DNA of 22,296 bases, taken from positions 1 through 22,296 of the IMG/VR virus record IMGVR_UViG_3300011126_000046; one strand, written 5' to 3'. The notes beneath the pieces were generated by a model. The model was not told the DNA's origin and did not search any database. It worked only from the letters and a program-made list of their open reading frames with translations. Origin of the DNA: a virus. Below, in pieces: positions 15,785-22,296 of this stretch (within the stretch, counting starts at the first letter, position 1; the number at the start of each line of letters is the position of its first letter). Made by a program: the position numbers and the translations under genes.

Positions 15785-16389
15785 TGGCAGCAGATTACAA
15801 CAAACCAGTAACGACTGATAACTACGAAGATATTCTAACTCAGCTACGGGATAACATTGCCGCAGCTCAGAATATGCTTAATGACCTGACGGGTGTTACT
15901 AATATTCCCACAGACGCGTTACGTTACGACCAGACCGCTAAAAAATTCCAGACTTACAATGGGACAACCTTTGTCGATACGGTTTTGTCAAAGGCTGGAG
16001 GTGGTACTGGAACAGCCACTCCGTTTGAATCGACTAGAACAGACTTTACCCCTGACGTAACAGTAGATGGGACTTCAGTTTCTAGCTACATAAGCAGGCG
16101 GTGTTATGATTTTGATTTGACGAGTAAGGTTTCTGGCGTTCAGTACGAGCTTAATTTTTTGGCTAATGACACCGGTTTTGTTTATGTTCCAACAGGAAAA
16201 CCACATAAAGATTTAGATGTTCCGAAGTTGGTTGGAGTGATGACTGTTGAAGGTTCGCATTTTAACATATTTGCCATACACCAAAACAGCGGGTTTAGCA
16301 TATATGACTCTGCGACCGGATTGCCAGTTACGGTGACAAATGGAGATGATGTCGCTTTGGATTTTAGCGGCGTTTTTGTAACTGCATAA
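15784..16389 (+). CDS. Short tail fibre-like protein
   Basis: The 201-residue product begins MAADYNKPVTTDNYEDILTQ, then a helical segment LRDNIAAAQNMLNDLTG and KFQTYNGTTFV near residues 57-67, patterns found at the N-terminus of fibre-like proteins next to J genes. From about residue 95 it becomes beta-rich with no recognised family. The N-terminal third has base use like its neighbours; the rest is more AT-rich, for example 25 G/C of 60 in 16261-16320. It is coupled to J and to the next gene by TAATG overlaps. A receptor-binding or fibre role is inferred from location and mosaic structure. Confidence 0.6.
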   Translation: MAADYNKPVTTDNYEDILTQLRDNIAAAQNMLNDLTGVTNIPTDALRYDQTAKKFQTYNGTTFVDTVLSKAGGGTGTATPFESTRTDFTPDVTVDGTSVSSYISRRCYDFDLTSKVSGVQYELNFLANDTGFVYVPTGKPHKDLDVPKLVGVMTVEGSHFNIFAIHQNSGFSIYDSATGLPVTVTNGDDVALDFSGVFVTA

Positions 16390-16715
16390 TGATTATATCT
16401 GTCGCAATATTCACAGCTCATGCTATTTGCACAACTTGTAACGATGGTTGGTTTAGCAATAACCGCCTTGTTTCTGTTGAATATGAGTTGTGGAATGCTT
16501 CGACAATGATAAATAGTTATGATTCTAGGTCTTTCGTATTATCTAAAAGAGTAGAGAAAACAGATAGTTATGGTTACTACATTGGCTTGGCCACTGGGTA
16601 CGATGAACGTTATTGGCCTATCATCCCGGTGTTTGCGCCATATTACAACATAGGTGACTTTCGAGTTACTACTATGTCAGAGTCAATCGCAATTTCTTAC
16701 TCAGTGGAGTTCTAA
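16389..16715 (+). CDS. Orphan 108-residue protein, unknown function
   Basis: The start ATG overlaps the fibre gene stop (TAATG) and no good ribosome site is visible, so expression is probably coupled. The product is Tyr/Phe/Trp-rich with two Cys near its N-terminus (ICTTCNDGW) and looks beta-structured. The first 14 residues are hydrophobic, but there is no clear cleavage site or second charged region to call a signal peptide. The gene is the most AT-rich here (17 G/C of 60 in 16501-16560). It might be a second receptor-binding subunit, a fibre chaperone or an attachment-linked protein. No family is recognised. Confidence 0.6.
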   Translation: MIISVAIFTAHAICTTCNDGWFSNNRLVSVEYELWNASTMINSYDSRSFVLSKRVEKTDSYGYYIGLATGYDERYWPIIPVFAPYYNIGDFRVTTMSESIAISYSVEF

Positions 16716-17734
16716 TGACAGCAAAGATAACGTCAGAGCAAGCTAGAGTTATGCGCCGCGAGTTTGAGCGTGCTATTTCTGCCGTTCGCGATTCCGTTCG
16801 ATTGTCTGACGTTGAGAGTCTTATTCGTGCCAATGACATTGACGGCTTGATTCGGCTGCTAGGTCTTAACGCTTCGACATTTGAGCCGCTAGAGAACTCT
16901 ATCCGTGATTCTTTTCGCGTGGGTGGTAACTACACTGCTGAGATACTGAGTCCTATCTACGTTGATGGTTTGGGTAATATCGCTTTCACCTTCTCGATGC
17001 AAGCCACTGAAGCTACGGCATGGCTATCTGCCAACGCTGCTAAGTTAGTCACTGAAATGGCCGAAGAACAACAGCAGATGATACGCGAGCGGCTAGCTTA
17101 CTTTTTACTGAAAGGCACCGGCCCGCGCACCGCAGCACTAGACCTTGTAGGACGCATTGACACGACGACTGGACAACGAAAAGGCGGCTTTGTAGGACTA
17201 ACAAGCCAACAGGCCGAATGGGTGTCAAACGCCCGCACAGAGCTTGAGACGCTTAACCCTAATTACCTTAACCGTGGCCTGAGAGATAAACGCCTTGATC
17301 CTATCGTTCGAAAAGCCATAGAGAAAGGCGAGTCACTAACGGCCAAGCAGATTGACGCCGCTATAACTTCACTGCAAAACCGCACGCTGAAATACCGTGG
17401 CGATGTCATATCCCGTCACGAATCTATCAAAGCCCTTAGAGCTGGCCAGCACTTATCAATCATGCAAGCCGTTAAGCGTGGCGAAATGGACGCGGGCGAC
17501 GTGACAAAAGAATGGGATGCAACGGGTGACGCACGTACACGCGAAGAGCATTTATTGATGGAAGGCCAGACCGTGCCTTTATTAATGCCGTTCACCTTTC
17601 CGGATGGTTCACGAGCACAGTACCCGTCTGATGACAGCTTAGGAGCACCGGCTAGTAACTTGATACAATGCCGGTGTAAAATAGACTACAGAATTGATTT
17701 TATTGGACGTGCTAAGCGCGTAAGAGGGTTTTAG
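16715..17734 (+). CDS. Minor head (head morphogenesis) protein, Mu F/SPP1 gp7-like
   Basis: The 339-residue protein is helical in its first 240 residues (DVISRHESIKALRAGQH near 230-246) and carries the family's C-terminal signature: KEWDATGDARTREEHLLMEGQ at about 265-285, then PDGSRAQYPSDDS and IQCRCKIDY near 317-325. Relatives sit inside heads near the portal and help assembly or DNA ejection. The gene normally follows the portal gene, but here it lies about 12 kb downstream between fibre and tailspike genes. Base composition is like the head and tail genes (34 G/C of 60 in 17461-17520). The start overlaps the previous stop with GTGGAG upstream. Confidence 0.85.
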   Translation: MTAKITSEQARVMRREFERAISAVRDSVRLSDVESLIRANDIDGLIRLLGLNASTFEPLENSIRDSFRVGGNYTAEILSPIYVDGLGNIAFTFSMQATEATAWLSANAAKLVTEMAEEQQQMIRERLAYFLLKGTGPRTAALDLVGRIDTTTGQRKGGFVGLTSQQAEWVSNARTELETLNPNYLNRGLRDKRLDPIVRKAIEKGESLTAKQIDAAITSLQNRTLKYRGDVISRHESIKALRAGQHLSIMQAVKRGEMDAGDVTKEWDATGDARTREEHLLMEGQTVPLLMPFTFPDGSRAQYPSDDSLGAPASNLIQCRCKIDYRIDFIGRAKRVRGF

Positions 17735-17735
17735 A

Positions 17736-19475
17736 ATGGCAGCTTTTGACTTAAAGGAAGTAACTAGCGGCATGACGCCGCAGGAGATTGGCGACTCACT
17801 CCGAAGTGGACGAACAGTAAAGAGCCGAACGGAAATGAAAGCTATCACAGGCCTAACCGCTGGCGATGTCGTCTACCTCAGCGAAGGAGGCCGATCTGGT
17901 ACATTTGAATACCTAGTTGGTGATTACAGCGCAGAAGTGGCGGCTGATACGCTGGAAGGCGTTTACGTCAAATTAGATGCCGTTTCTGCTACTGTTGGGG
18001 TACTGAAGCGCCGCCTGAATGGCTATGTGACGCCTGAGATGTTTGGTGCTGTTGGAACGCCTGATGAGAGTCTTGAAATAATAGCGTGCGCGACGTATTC
18101 AGGCTCATCAAAGGTTCCGACGTATTTAAACAGAATGTACAGGTCATCGACGACGGTAACTTTTGATAGCTGCGCAGTGTATTCTAGGCTTTGCGGAGGC
18201 ATAGAGGCAACAACTCAGGGCAGTGGTGCGATTATACTAACCGGGTCGTCACCATCTGCGATAGGCTTGCTTAAAACATACACAGGAGCAAACGTAAGAA
18301 GCTCGTCAGATAATTCACACGGTATATTTTTAACATCTGCAACAAATGCGATTGTTTCAAGTTGTTATGTTTCTGGAGCTTCTGGTGCTGGAATCCTTTC
18401 GCGCGGATGTAGCAATGTTTCTGTTTATGGCAATACAGTCAGAGATACACTGGCGGATGGGATACATTTTACAGGTGGAACAACAAAATTTATAGCCGCT
18501 GGTAATATGGTTGATAACACCGGCGATGATGGTATCGCTTGTGTATCTTATGTATCTGATTCTAATTATTCCGGCTTTGGCACTATTTCAGGGAATAAAG
18601 TTAGCAATACAGGGGCTAGAGGTATCTCATGTGCAGGCTCCAGAGACTTGACAATTACAGGGAACTCAATTAATAGCGTTGCTTTAGCGGGTGTTTTGAT
18701 AAATTCAGACAACACGTACAATACAATGGCTCCGATAAATGTGACGGTTGCTAGTAATGTAATTGATGATTGCGGCTCAGCATCCGGGACAATTCAGCCA
18801 GCGATTGTTGTGTTTGCACGCTCTGGGTATGTAGCTAAAAATATAATAATTAGAGGAAATAATATTTCTTCGTCTAGGTATCGAGGGCTTGGAGTGGGAA
18901 CCTCAGCAGGATCTTTTTTTGTAGAAAATGTAGATGTCTCTGGTAATAACATTAATGGCTGTTCAGCAGAAGCGGCAATTTTTCAGGGCGTAGCGTCGCT
19001 TAAATTTAACTCCAACTCAATCTATGAAACTCAAGGCGCGGGGGTTGTTGTTGACGGCTGTACAGGAGTAACTTCTATTTCAAACAACAACTTCACGGAC
19101 GTTAATATTTCTGGATCAGCAGCTAATGATGTAATCCAGTACACCAATGGTTACTCATACGATAGGATCAGCATTTGTAATAACCTACATAGCAATCCCG
19201 GCGCTTACGTAGTGGATAGGATGATTTCATGTCTTTATGACGACGCCGTGGTTTTTGGTAATATTAGCGATGAAAATTCAATTTTAGGTAGCGGTCTTTC
19301 CGGTAAGGCTAGGTATAACAGAACTCGAAGAGAATGTGAAATGACATCTGTCCCAACCTCTGGAATTTGGGATTCCGGGGATTTTGTGTGGGATGTAACC
19401 GGATCAAACTTAGGTTGGCTATGCACTACAAGCGGTGATTTTTCAGGAACCCCTCCTGTATTTTCTGTTAAATAG
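17736..19475 (+). CDS. Tailspike / receptor-binding protein with right-handed beta-helix
   Basis: The 579-residue product has an N-terminal adaptor region (1-110) ending in YVTPEMFGAVG, the entry motif of many tailspikes, then a long repetitive Asn/Gly/Ser-rich part of roughly 25-residue turns (for example ITGNSINSVALAGVLI and GNNISSSRYRGLGVG), as in pectate-lyase-like parallel beta-helices. A short C-terminal beta part follows (GIWDSGDFVWDVTGSNLGW). Such spikes bind or degrade surface polysaccharide as trimers. The usual Gly-Asp-Gly-x-x-Asp-Asp after the entry motif is missing (GTPDESLE). AAGAGGG is seven bases before the ATG. From about 18060 on, the gene is clearly AT-rich. Confidence 0.85.
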   Translation: MAAFDLKEVTSGMTPQEIGDSLRSGRTVKSRTEMKAITGLTAGDVVYLSEGGRSGTFEYLVGDYSAEVAADTLEGVYVKLDAVSATVGVLKRRLNGYVTPEMFGAVGTPDESLEIIACATYSGSSKVPTYLNRMYRSSTTVTFDSCAVYSRLCGGIEATTQGSGAIILTGSSPSAIGLLKTYTGANVRSSSDNSHGIFLTSATNAIVSSCYVSGASGAGILSRGCSNVSVYGNTVRDTLADGIHFTGGTTKFIAAGNMVDNTGDDGIACVSYVSDSNYSGFGTISGNKVSNTGARGISCAGSRDLTITGNSINSVALAGVLINSDNTYNTMAPINVTVASNVIDDCGSASGTIQPAIVVFARSGYVAKNIIIRGNNISSSRYRGLGVGTSAGSFFVENVDVSGNNINGCSAEAAIFQGVASLKFNSNSIYETQGAGVVVDGCTGVTSISNNNFTDVNISGSAANDVIQYTNGYSYDRISICNNLHSNPGAYVVDRMISCLYDDAVVFGNISDENSILGSGLSGKARYNRTRRECEMTSVPTSGIWDSGDFVWDVTGSNLGWLCTTSGDFSGTPPVFSVK

Positions 19476-19501
19476 ACTATATTGGCTAATTAACCACACC
19501 C

Positions 19502-19518
19502 GCCGCACATAGTGCGGC
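19502..19518 (+). promoter_or_regulatory. Perfect hairpin just upstream of the endolysin ribosome site
   Basis: GCCGCAC and GTGCGGC pair over seven bases around the loop ATA. No T run follows. TAGGAC, the ribosome site of the next gene, begins one base later, so folding could affect access to it, or the hairpin may protect the 3' end of the tailspike message. Confidence 0.5.
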
Positions 19519-19528
19519 TAGGACTATA

Positions 19529-19951
19529 ATGTATAAATGCAAACACTTTGAAATTGAAGAGCTAGTACCCCCTGAGCTATTCGTTATGCTGAATGAAGAT
19601 GCGCTCTGGCGTATGTTCGACCCTGACGTTTTAAAAGCCGCAGACTGGCTTTGGGAGCGTTACGGCACCGCTACTGTCAATGACTGGAAATGGTCTGGTA
19701 ACTTTACGCAGTCTGGAATTAGAACGACTGATTCTGAGTATTATTCTCCGACGTCTCAGCACTCTATCGGCTGCGCCCTTGATCTAAAATTCAAGCACAA
19801 AACAGCGCAGGAAATACGCGACGATCTAGCAGAATATCAGGCTCAAGGTAATGACATTCCTTATTTTACACGAGTAGAGAATAAAGTTAGCTGGCTTCAT
19901 ATCGACACGAAACCAACCGGCCAGAGTCACCTTTATTTTTTCAATCCGTAG
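19529..19951 (+). CDS. M15-type peptidase, probable endolysin
   Basis: The 140-residue protein carries the M15 zinc-peptidase pattern: SQHSIGCALD with H78 and D85, and WLHID with H124 and D126. R65 in SGIRTTD is in the expected substrate-side position. H78, D85 and H124 would bind zinc and D126 act in catalysis. Phage members cut peptidoglycan stem peptides. There is no signal peptide or membrane anchor, so export would need a holin. The gene lies behind the tailspike, away from the membrane-protein cluster at the left end, and meets the minus-strand genes tail to tail with 11 shared bases. Confidence 0.85.
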   Translation: MYKCKHFEIEELVPPELFVMLNEDALWRMFDPDVLKAADWLWERYGTATVNDWKWSGNFTQSGIRTTDSEYYSPTSQHSIGCALDLKFKHKTAQEIRDDLAEYQAQGNDIPYFTRVENKVSWLHIDTKPTGQSHLYFFNP

Positions 19952-20156
19952 CCTGCTTTCTTAGAGCCTTGCGAATGTTCCTAGCTGTTACTTTGCTCAC
20001 TGATGTTAAGTGCCATTGGTCGCAGCTAGAGCACAAGTAGGGCCGCAACTTTTTACTTCCTAGACTACTCTTGCTGGCCCTCCCTACTTTAATATGAGTC
20101 ATGGCGCTTGCCTTATCAGGAAATGCCATCTTGTTGGGATGAATCTCACAACTCAT
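19941..20156 (-). CDS. Small Cys/His zinc-binding-like protein
   Basis: From the ATG at 20156 the product has 71 residues. Cys3 and His6 at the start and C42-x2-C45 with His49 later (RPYLCSSCDQWHLTS) could bind zinc. The linker and C-terminus are basic (ARNIRKALRKQ), which fits nucleic-acid binding. The start overlaps the upstream stop (ATGA) and has GGGGGTGG as ribosome site, so the longer start at 20180 is rejected. The 3' end overlaps that of the endolysin gene. I recognise the general type of small phage zinc protein but not a named family. Confidence 0.75.
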   Translation of the reverse strand: MSCEIHPNKMAFPDKASAMTHIKVGRASKSSLGSKKLRPYLCSSCDQWHLTSVSKVTARNIRKALRKQATD

Positions 20157-20629
20157 AGCCACCCCCGCACTTTGCGCCAAAACTTGCTAGTGTCAGAGGC
20201 GTAATATATGTGACCTCCTGCCCGCACGGCTTTATACATTAAATCCGCTTTCCAGCGTGGCACTGGCGACATGCAAAGCACGTAATAGAACACCACATCT
20301 TGCAGAACGCGCCTCTCTCGGTTTTCATAGCCTAAGTCATGGAATAAGCTGGCTACACGAAATTCTTTGTCTGTGGGCTTTCCTATTAGCCACTGGGTAC
20401 GCTTAGGGATGCTTGCACCGTCCCAAAGATAGTATTTCTTTAGCTCATAATCGACATTGTGAACCGTGGTTTTCTTGCCGTCGATTTCTTCCACAACAAA
20501 GCGTATTTTCTTGTCAGGACCACGATACATTAGCTGGTTCTTGAACCTAATAATCCAATGCTCGACTTGGTTTAGCGGCGATGTCATATACACTTTGTAG
20601 TGCTTGCCGTCGTGCCCGTATATTTTCAT
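20153..20629 (-). CDS. DUF1353 family phage protein
   Basis: The 158-residue protein matches the DUF1353 pattern: YYLWDGASIPKRTQWLIGKP at about 67-86, then ASLFHDLGYENRERR at about 93-107, an aromatic helix (DVVFYYVLCM) and the C-terminal MYKAVRAGGHIYY. The conserved Asp/Ser and HD residues suggest an active or metal site, but the function of this family is not known to me. It is common in phages near lysis or tail genes, as here. Starts and stops overlap both neighbours (ATGA on each side). Confidence 0.85.
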   Translation of the reverse strand: MKIYGHDGKHYKVYMTSPLNQVEHWIIRFKNQLMYRGPDKKIRFVVEEIDGKKTTVHNVDYELKKYYLWDGASIPKRTQWLIGKPTDKEFRVASLFHDLGYENRERRVLQDVVFYYVLCMSPVPRWKADLMYKAVRAGGHIYYASDTSKFWRKVRGWL

Positions 20630-20802
20630 GCCTCACCGCCCTTAGTCATGTCAACTTTATTGCCGATAAAGTGGAAATCCTCAGCTTCGATAGGAAATGG
20701 ATGTCCGGTTAAATAGTACTCGTCACGCTTCGGATAATACCGCGCAACGTGCCAGCCGGTGTCGTCGCGCACATAAACGTAATAGGGCATCATTGTAGTC
20801 AT
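20626..20802 (-). CDS. Small hypothetical protein (58 aa)
   Basis: The product starts MTTMMPYYVYVRDDTGWHVA and is rich in Tyr, His and acidic residues, without membrane segment or Cys motif. It looks like a compact beta protein with WHVARYYPKRDEYYLTG. CGGAG stands seven bases before this ATG, so it is preferred over the GTG two codons upstream. It overlaps the 33-residue gene at its start (TAATG) and the DUF1353 gene at its end (ATGA). No family is recognised. Confidence 0.7.
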   Translation of the reverse strand: MTTMMPYYVYVRDDTGWHVARYYPKRDEYYLTGHPFPIEAEDFHFIGNKVDMTKGGEA

Positions 20803-20903
20803 TAGCACACTCCGAAATTAATGCAGTCTTGAAAAGCCAGCTCGTTAGATATAACGAGCACGACGATGAGTAGAACGAATAACGCTATTTTATAATCTGC
20901 CAT
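20802..20903 (-). CDS. Membrane microprotein (33 aa)
   Basis: A start ATG overlaps the upstream stop (TAATG), with GGAGG about seven bases upstream, and the stop TAA overlaps the next ATG. The product starts MADYKIALFVLLIVVLVISN and is almost entirely one transmembrane helix (residues 5-19), followed by ELAFQDCINFGVC with two cysteines. It is too short for most gene finders, but the strong ribosome site and both perfect overlaps support it. Such single-helix phage peptides can be holin regulators, toxins or superinfection-exclusion proteins; none of these can be chosen here. Confidence 0.75.
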   Translation of the reverse strand: MADYKIALFVLLIVVLVISNELAFQDCINFGVC

Positions 20904-21550
20904 TATTTTTCCTCCGGTGCTTTGAATCCAGCGTCGTAGAGAGCCTCCGCCATGCGTTCAGCGTTTCCACTTGATACCTGCATTTCTTCGAGTGGTTTCT
21001 TTGCAGCCTCAATAAACTTCTCGCGGTCTGATTTAATGGGGCGTAAGAAATCAGGATTCAGGACACAAAAACCACAGCTGGTATTTGTTGTTGATTGTAC
21101 AACTGCGCATGTCGCGTTATTGTCGTAGCGTGTAGCAACTCCAGCGATAACAACTTTATGACCGGATTTAAGTGTCGTTGATTCGCCAGTCTGCGCGGAG
21201 AAAAAATCAGTATCTTCCACCAGCTCCATGATTTCACCGACTTGCAACCCCGCATTCACACCATCATACTTCTCACAAGGAAAAGCATCGCGGAATTCTT
21301 GCATTGTTAGTTGTTTTGCCTGAGGAGGCCAGTCGATTGATAGCGCACCAGTGTATGTTCCGTGCTCTGAACAATATCCCCAGCAGTCGTATTCATTGTG
21401 CTCATAATCATACTCATAACCACAACTAGGAATATCCATCCCTTCTACAACGTCATGTGCCTTCGCCCCATTAGCTACCAGCCGCTCGATAATCTCAACA
21501 GCTTCATCGTGCGTAGGGTGTGCAACGTAGCATTCGAATAATTTAGTCAT
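20903..21550 (-). CDS. Hypothetical protein (215 aa), Cys-rich middle part
   Basis: The product starts MTKLFECYVAHPTHDEAVEI. Residues 43-64 have several Cys and Tyr (CGYEYDYEHNEYDCWGYCSE), which could bind a metal. The middle looks beta-rich with VGEIMELVEDTDF and GHKVVIAGVATRYDN, reminiscent of small SH3-like folds, and the end is helical (EKFIEAAKKPLEEMQ). The ribosome site GGAGG lies before the ATG, which overlaps the upstream stop (TAATG). No family or function is recognised. Confidence 0.75.
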   Translation of the reverse strand: MTKLFECYVAHPTHDEAVEIIERLVANGAKAHDVVEGMDIPSCGYEYDYEHNEYDCWGYCSEHGTYTGALSIDWPPQAKQLTMQEFRDAFPCEKYDGVNAGLQVGEIMELVEDTDFFSAQTGESTTLKSGHKVVIAGVATRYDNNATCAVVQSTTNTSCGFCVLNPDFLRPIKSDREKFIEAAKKPLEEMQVSSGNAERMAEALYDAGFKAPEEK

Positions 21551-21909
21551 TAGTTAATCCTCCAAGCTTCTTTTAATTGTTCTTCTAGTCGTTCAATCTT
21601 CTTTTGCGCTGCTATGTCAGAGCATCGTTCTGCAAGCTTATCAACCAGATTATCGTAGCTGTTTGAAGAAAGTCGATTTAACGGCCAACCATCAACGCTA
21701 ATCACATCGTCTATTATCTCAAAATCACCACGCACTAACTTTTCTACCATATCTGTCGCTCGATGAATTGCGTTGCATTCTGTGTCATCGTTCAAATATG
21801 GCACCATCTCTCCATGAATGCGATCCAAGGAATCCTTAACTGCTACGTCAACCGCTTTCTTAAAGTCAGCTACTATCTCATTGAATTTTGCTTCTGCGTC
21901 ATTACTCAT
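21550..21909 (-). CDS. Hypothetical acidic helical protein (119 aa)
   Basis: The product begins MSNDAEAKFNEIVADFKKAV and ends with a probable coiled coil (AQKKIERLEEQLKEAW). Between them is a short segment with VDGWPLNRLSSNSYDN. There is no membrane helix or catalytic motif. AAGGAG stands eight bases before the ATG, which shares one base with the upstream stop (TGATG). Its helical, acidic nature would fit a regulator or protein-binding partner, but nothing specific can be said. Confidence 0.7.
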   Translation of the reverse strand: MSNDAEAKFNEIVADFKKAVDVAVKDSLDRIHGEMVPYLNDDTECNAIHRATDMVEKLVRGDFEIIDDVISVDGWPLNRLSSNSYDNLVDKLAERCSDIAAQKKIERLEEQLKEAWRIN

Positions 21910-22172
21910 CAGTTCAACTCCTTAAAAATACGCACAACGGCGTCATATAGCGGGCTTTCTTCGTGTTCGCCTACTGATTTTAGATACTTGATTAAAACTT
22001 CGTCCATTGCGTCTAAGTCTTCCTTAGTCGCGTTATCGTGAAACATAGCAAGCAGCGCTTCAGGCTCGTGCTGAATCATGCAGAACACGTCATGCTCGGC
22101 TTCTTTATCGGCAGCCTCTAGCGCGTCAATATCGTCTAGTCGTTCTTTTTCGATTACTTCGTCATGGCTCAT
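21909..22172 (-). CDS. Hypothetical very acidic protein (87 aa)
   Basis: The product starts MSHDEVIEKERLDDIDALEA. By hand count it has 25 Asp/Glu against eight Lys/Arg, so a net charge near -17. It appears all-helical with no membrane segment. AGAGGG lies about nine bases before the ATG. It is the first complete gene of the minus-strand operon visible here; upstream sequence becomes adapter within 31 bases, so promoter and preceding genes are lost. DNA mimicry is one idea for so acidic a small protein, but there is no motif for it. Confidence 0.7.
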   Translation of the reverse strand: MSHDEVIEKERLDDIDALEAADKEAEHDVFCMIQHEPEALLAMFHDNATKEDLDAMDEVLIKYLKSVGEHEESPLYDAVVRIFKELN

Positions 22173-22202
22173 GGTATTGCCCTCTTGGTTTTTACTAACT
22201 AT

Positions 22203-22296
22203 AGATCGGAAGAGCGCGTGTAGGGTAAGTGTTTCTATATCGTGGTTTGTGTAGTGATTAGGAAGGTCGACTATAGAACAGCTTTTGTATCAGACA
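22203..22296. other. Illumina adapter and unreliable read end (assembly artefact)
   Basis: AGATCGGAAGAGC at 22203-22215 is the standard TruSeq adapter start. The next 45 bases follow the adapter continuation with a missing T and growing mismatches (CGTGTAGGG is exact). The last 36 bases (22261-22296) match nothing expected and are probably low-quality read. Biological sequence ends at about 22202. Confidence 0.93.

Noticed and set aside
19502-19518. Rho-independent terminator after the tailspike gene
   Set aside because: The hairpin is perfect but not followed by a T run, and the next ribosome site is immediately downstream.
19525-19530. TATAAT as an endolysin promoter
   Set aside because: Transcription would start after the start codon, and no -35 sequence is found at the right distance.
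21763-22041. Plus-strand ORF opposite the acidic genes
   Set aside because: It is antisense to two overlapping operon genes, and the product looks random.
1-22202. CRISPR arrays, tRNAs, integrase, attachment sites, insertion sequences
   Set aside because: None was seen: no regularly spaced repeats, no cloverleaf-like sequence noticed by eye, and no recombinase motifs in any frame.

Overview
The window is most of the virion-morphogenesis region of a tailed, double-stranded DNA phage with siphovirus gene order, plus the 3' part of an oppositely transcribed accessory operon. Packaging, head, connector, tail and receptor-binding genes lie in one tightly overlapping plus-strand block. There is no integrase, repressor, tRNA, replication gene or insertion sequence. 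Shine-Dalgarno sites of the AGGAGG type and mid-range GC fit a Gram-negative host. A (possibly marine) gammaproteobacterium is only a guess from protein style. The sequence alone does not fix the host.

Layout. Positions 1-1063 hold four or five small proteins, at least three with membrane segments, that look like a holin-rich cassette closed by an intrinsic terminator (1051-1076). Positions 1149-2995 encode the small and large terminase. Next come a DUF4055-type portal (3032-4420), a coiled-coil scaffold-like protein (4453-5121) and the major capsid protein (5137-6150). Two very short genes follow (6201-6480), then a virion-protein candidate (6470-7063) and the head-tail connector series: DnaT-like adaptor, stopper-like protein, HK97 gp10-like neck protein and tail terminator (7060-8630). 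The tail module has the tube protein (8664-9116), the two-frame chaperone pair made by a probable programmed -1 frameshift (9113-9783), the tape measure (9788-11560), two tail-tip proteins and a J-like host-specificity protein with fibronectin-type repeats (12716-15784). Then come a short fibre-like protein, an orphan 108-residue protein, a Mu F/SPP1 gp7-like minor head protein in an unusual place (16715-17734), a beta-helix tailspike (17736-19475) and an M15-type peptidase that is the likely endolysin (19529-19951).

From 22172 down to 19941 seven genes on the minus strand are chained by stop/start overlaps. A DUF1353 protein, a Cys/His zinc-binding-like protein and a 33-residue membrane microprotein are describable; the others are unrecognised. 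This operon converges on the endolysin gene with an 11-base 3' overlap. Positions 22203-22260 are degraded Illumina adapter and the last 36 bases are untrustworthy, so the biological sequence ends near 22202 and the operon's promoter is missing.

No clearly new defence or counter-defence system is visible. The points most worth a second look are the overlapping-frame membrane ORF at 748-906, the -1 frameshift at 9439-9448, the displaced minor head gene, the mosaic AT-rich receptor-binding regions, several genes shorter than 60 residues, and the adapter at the end.
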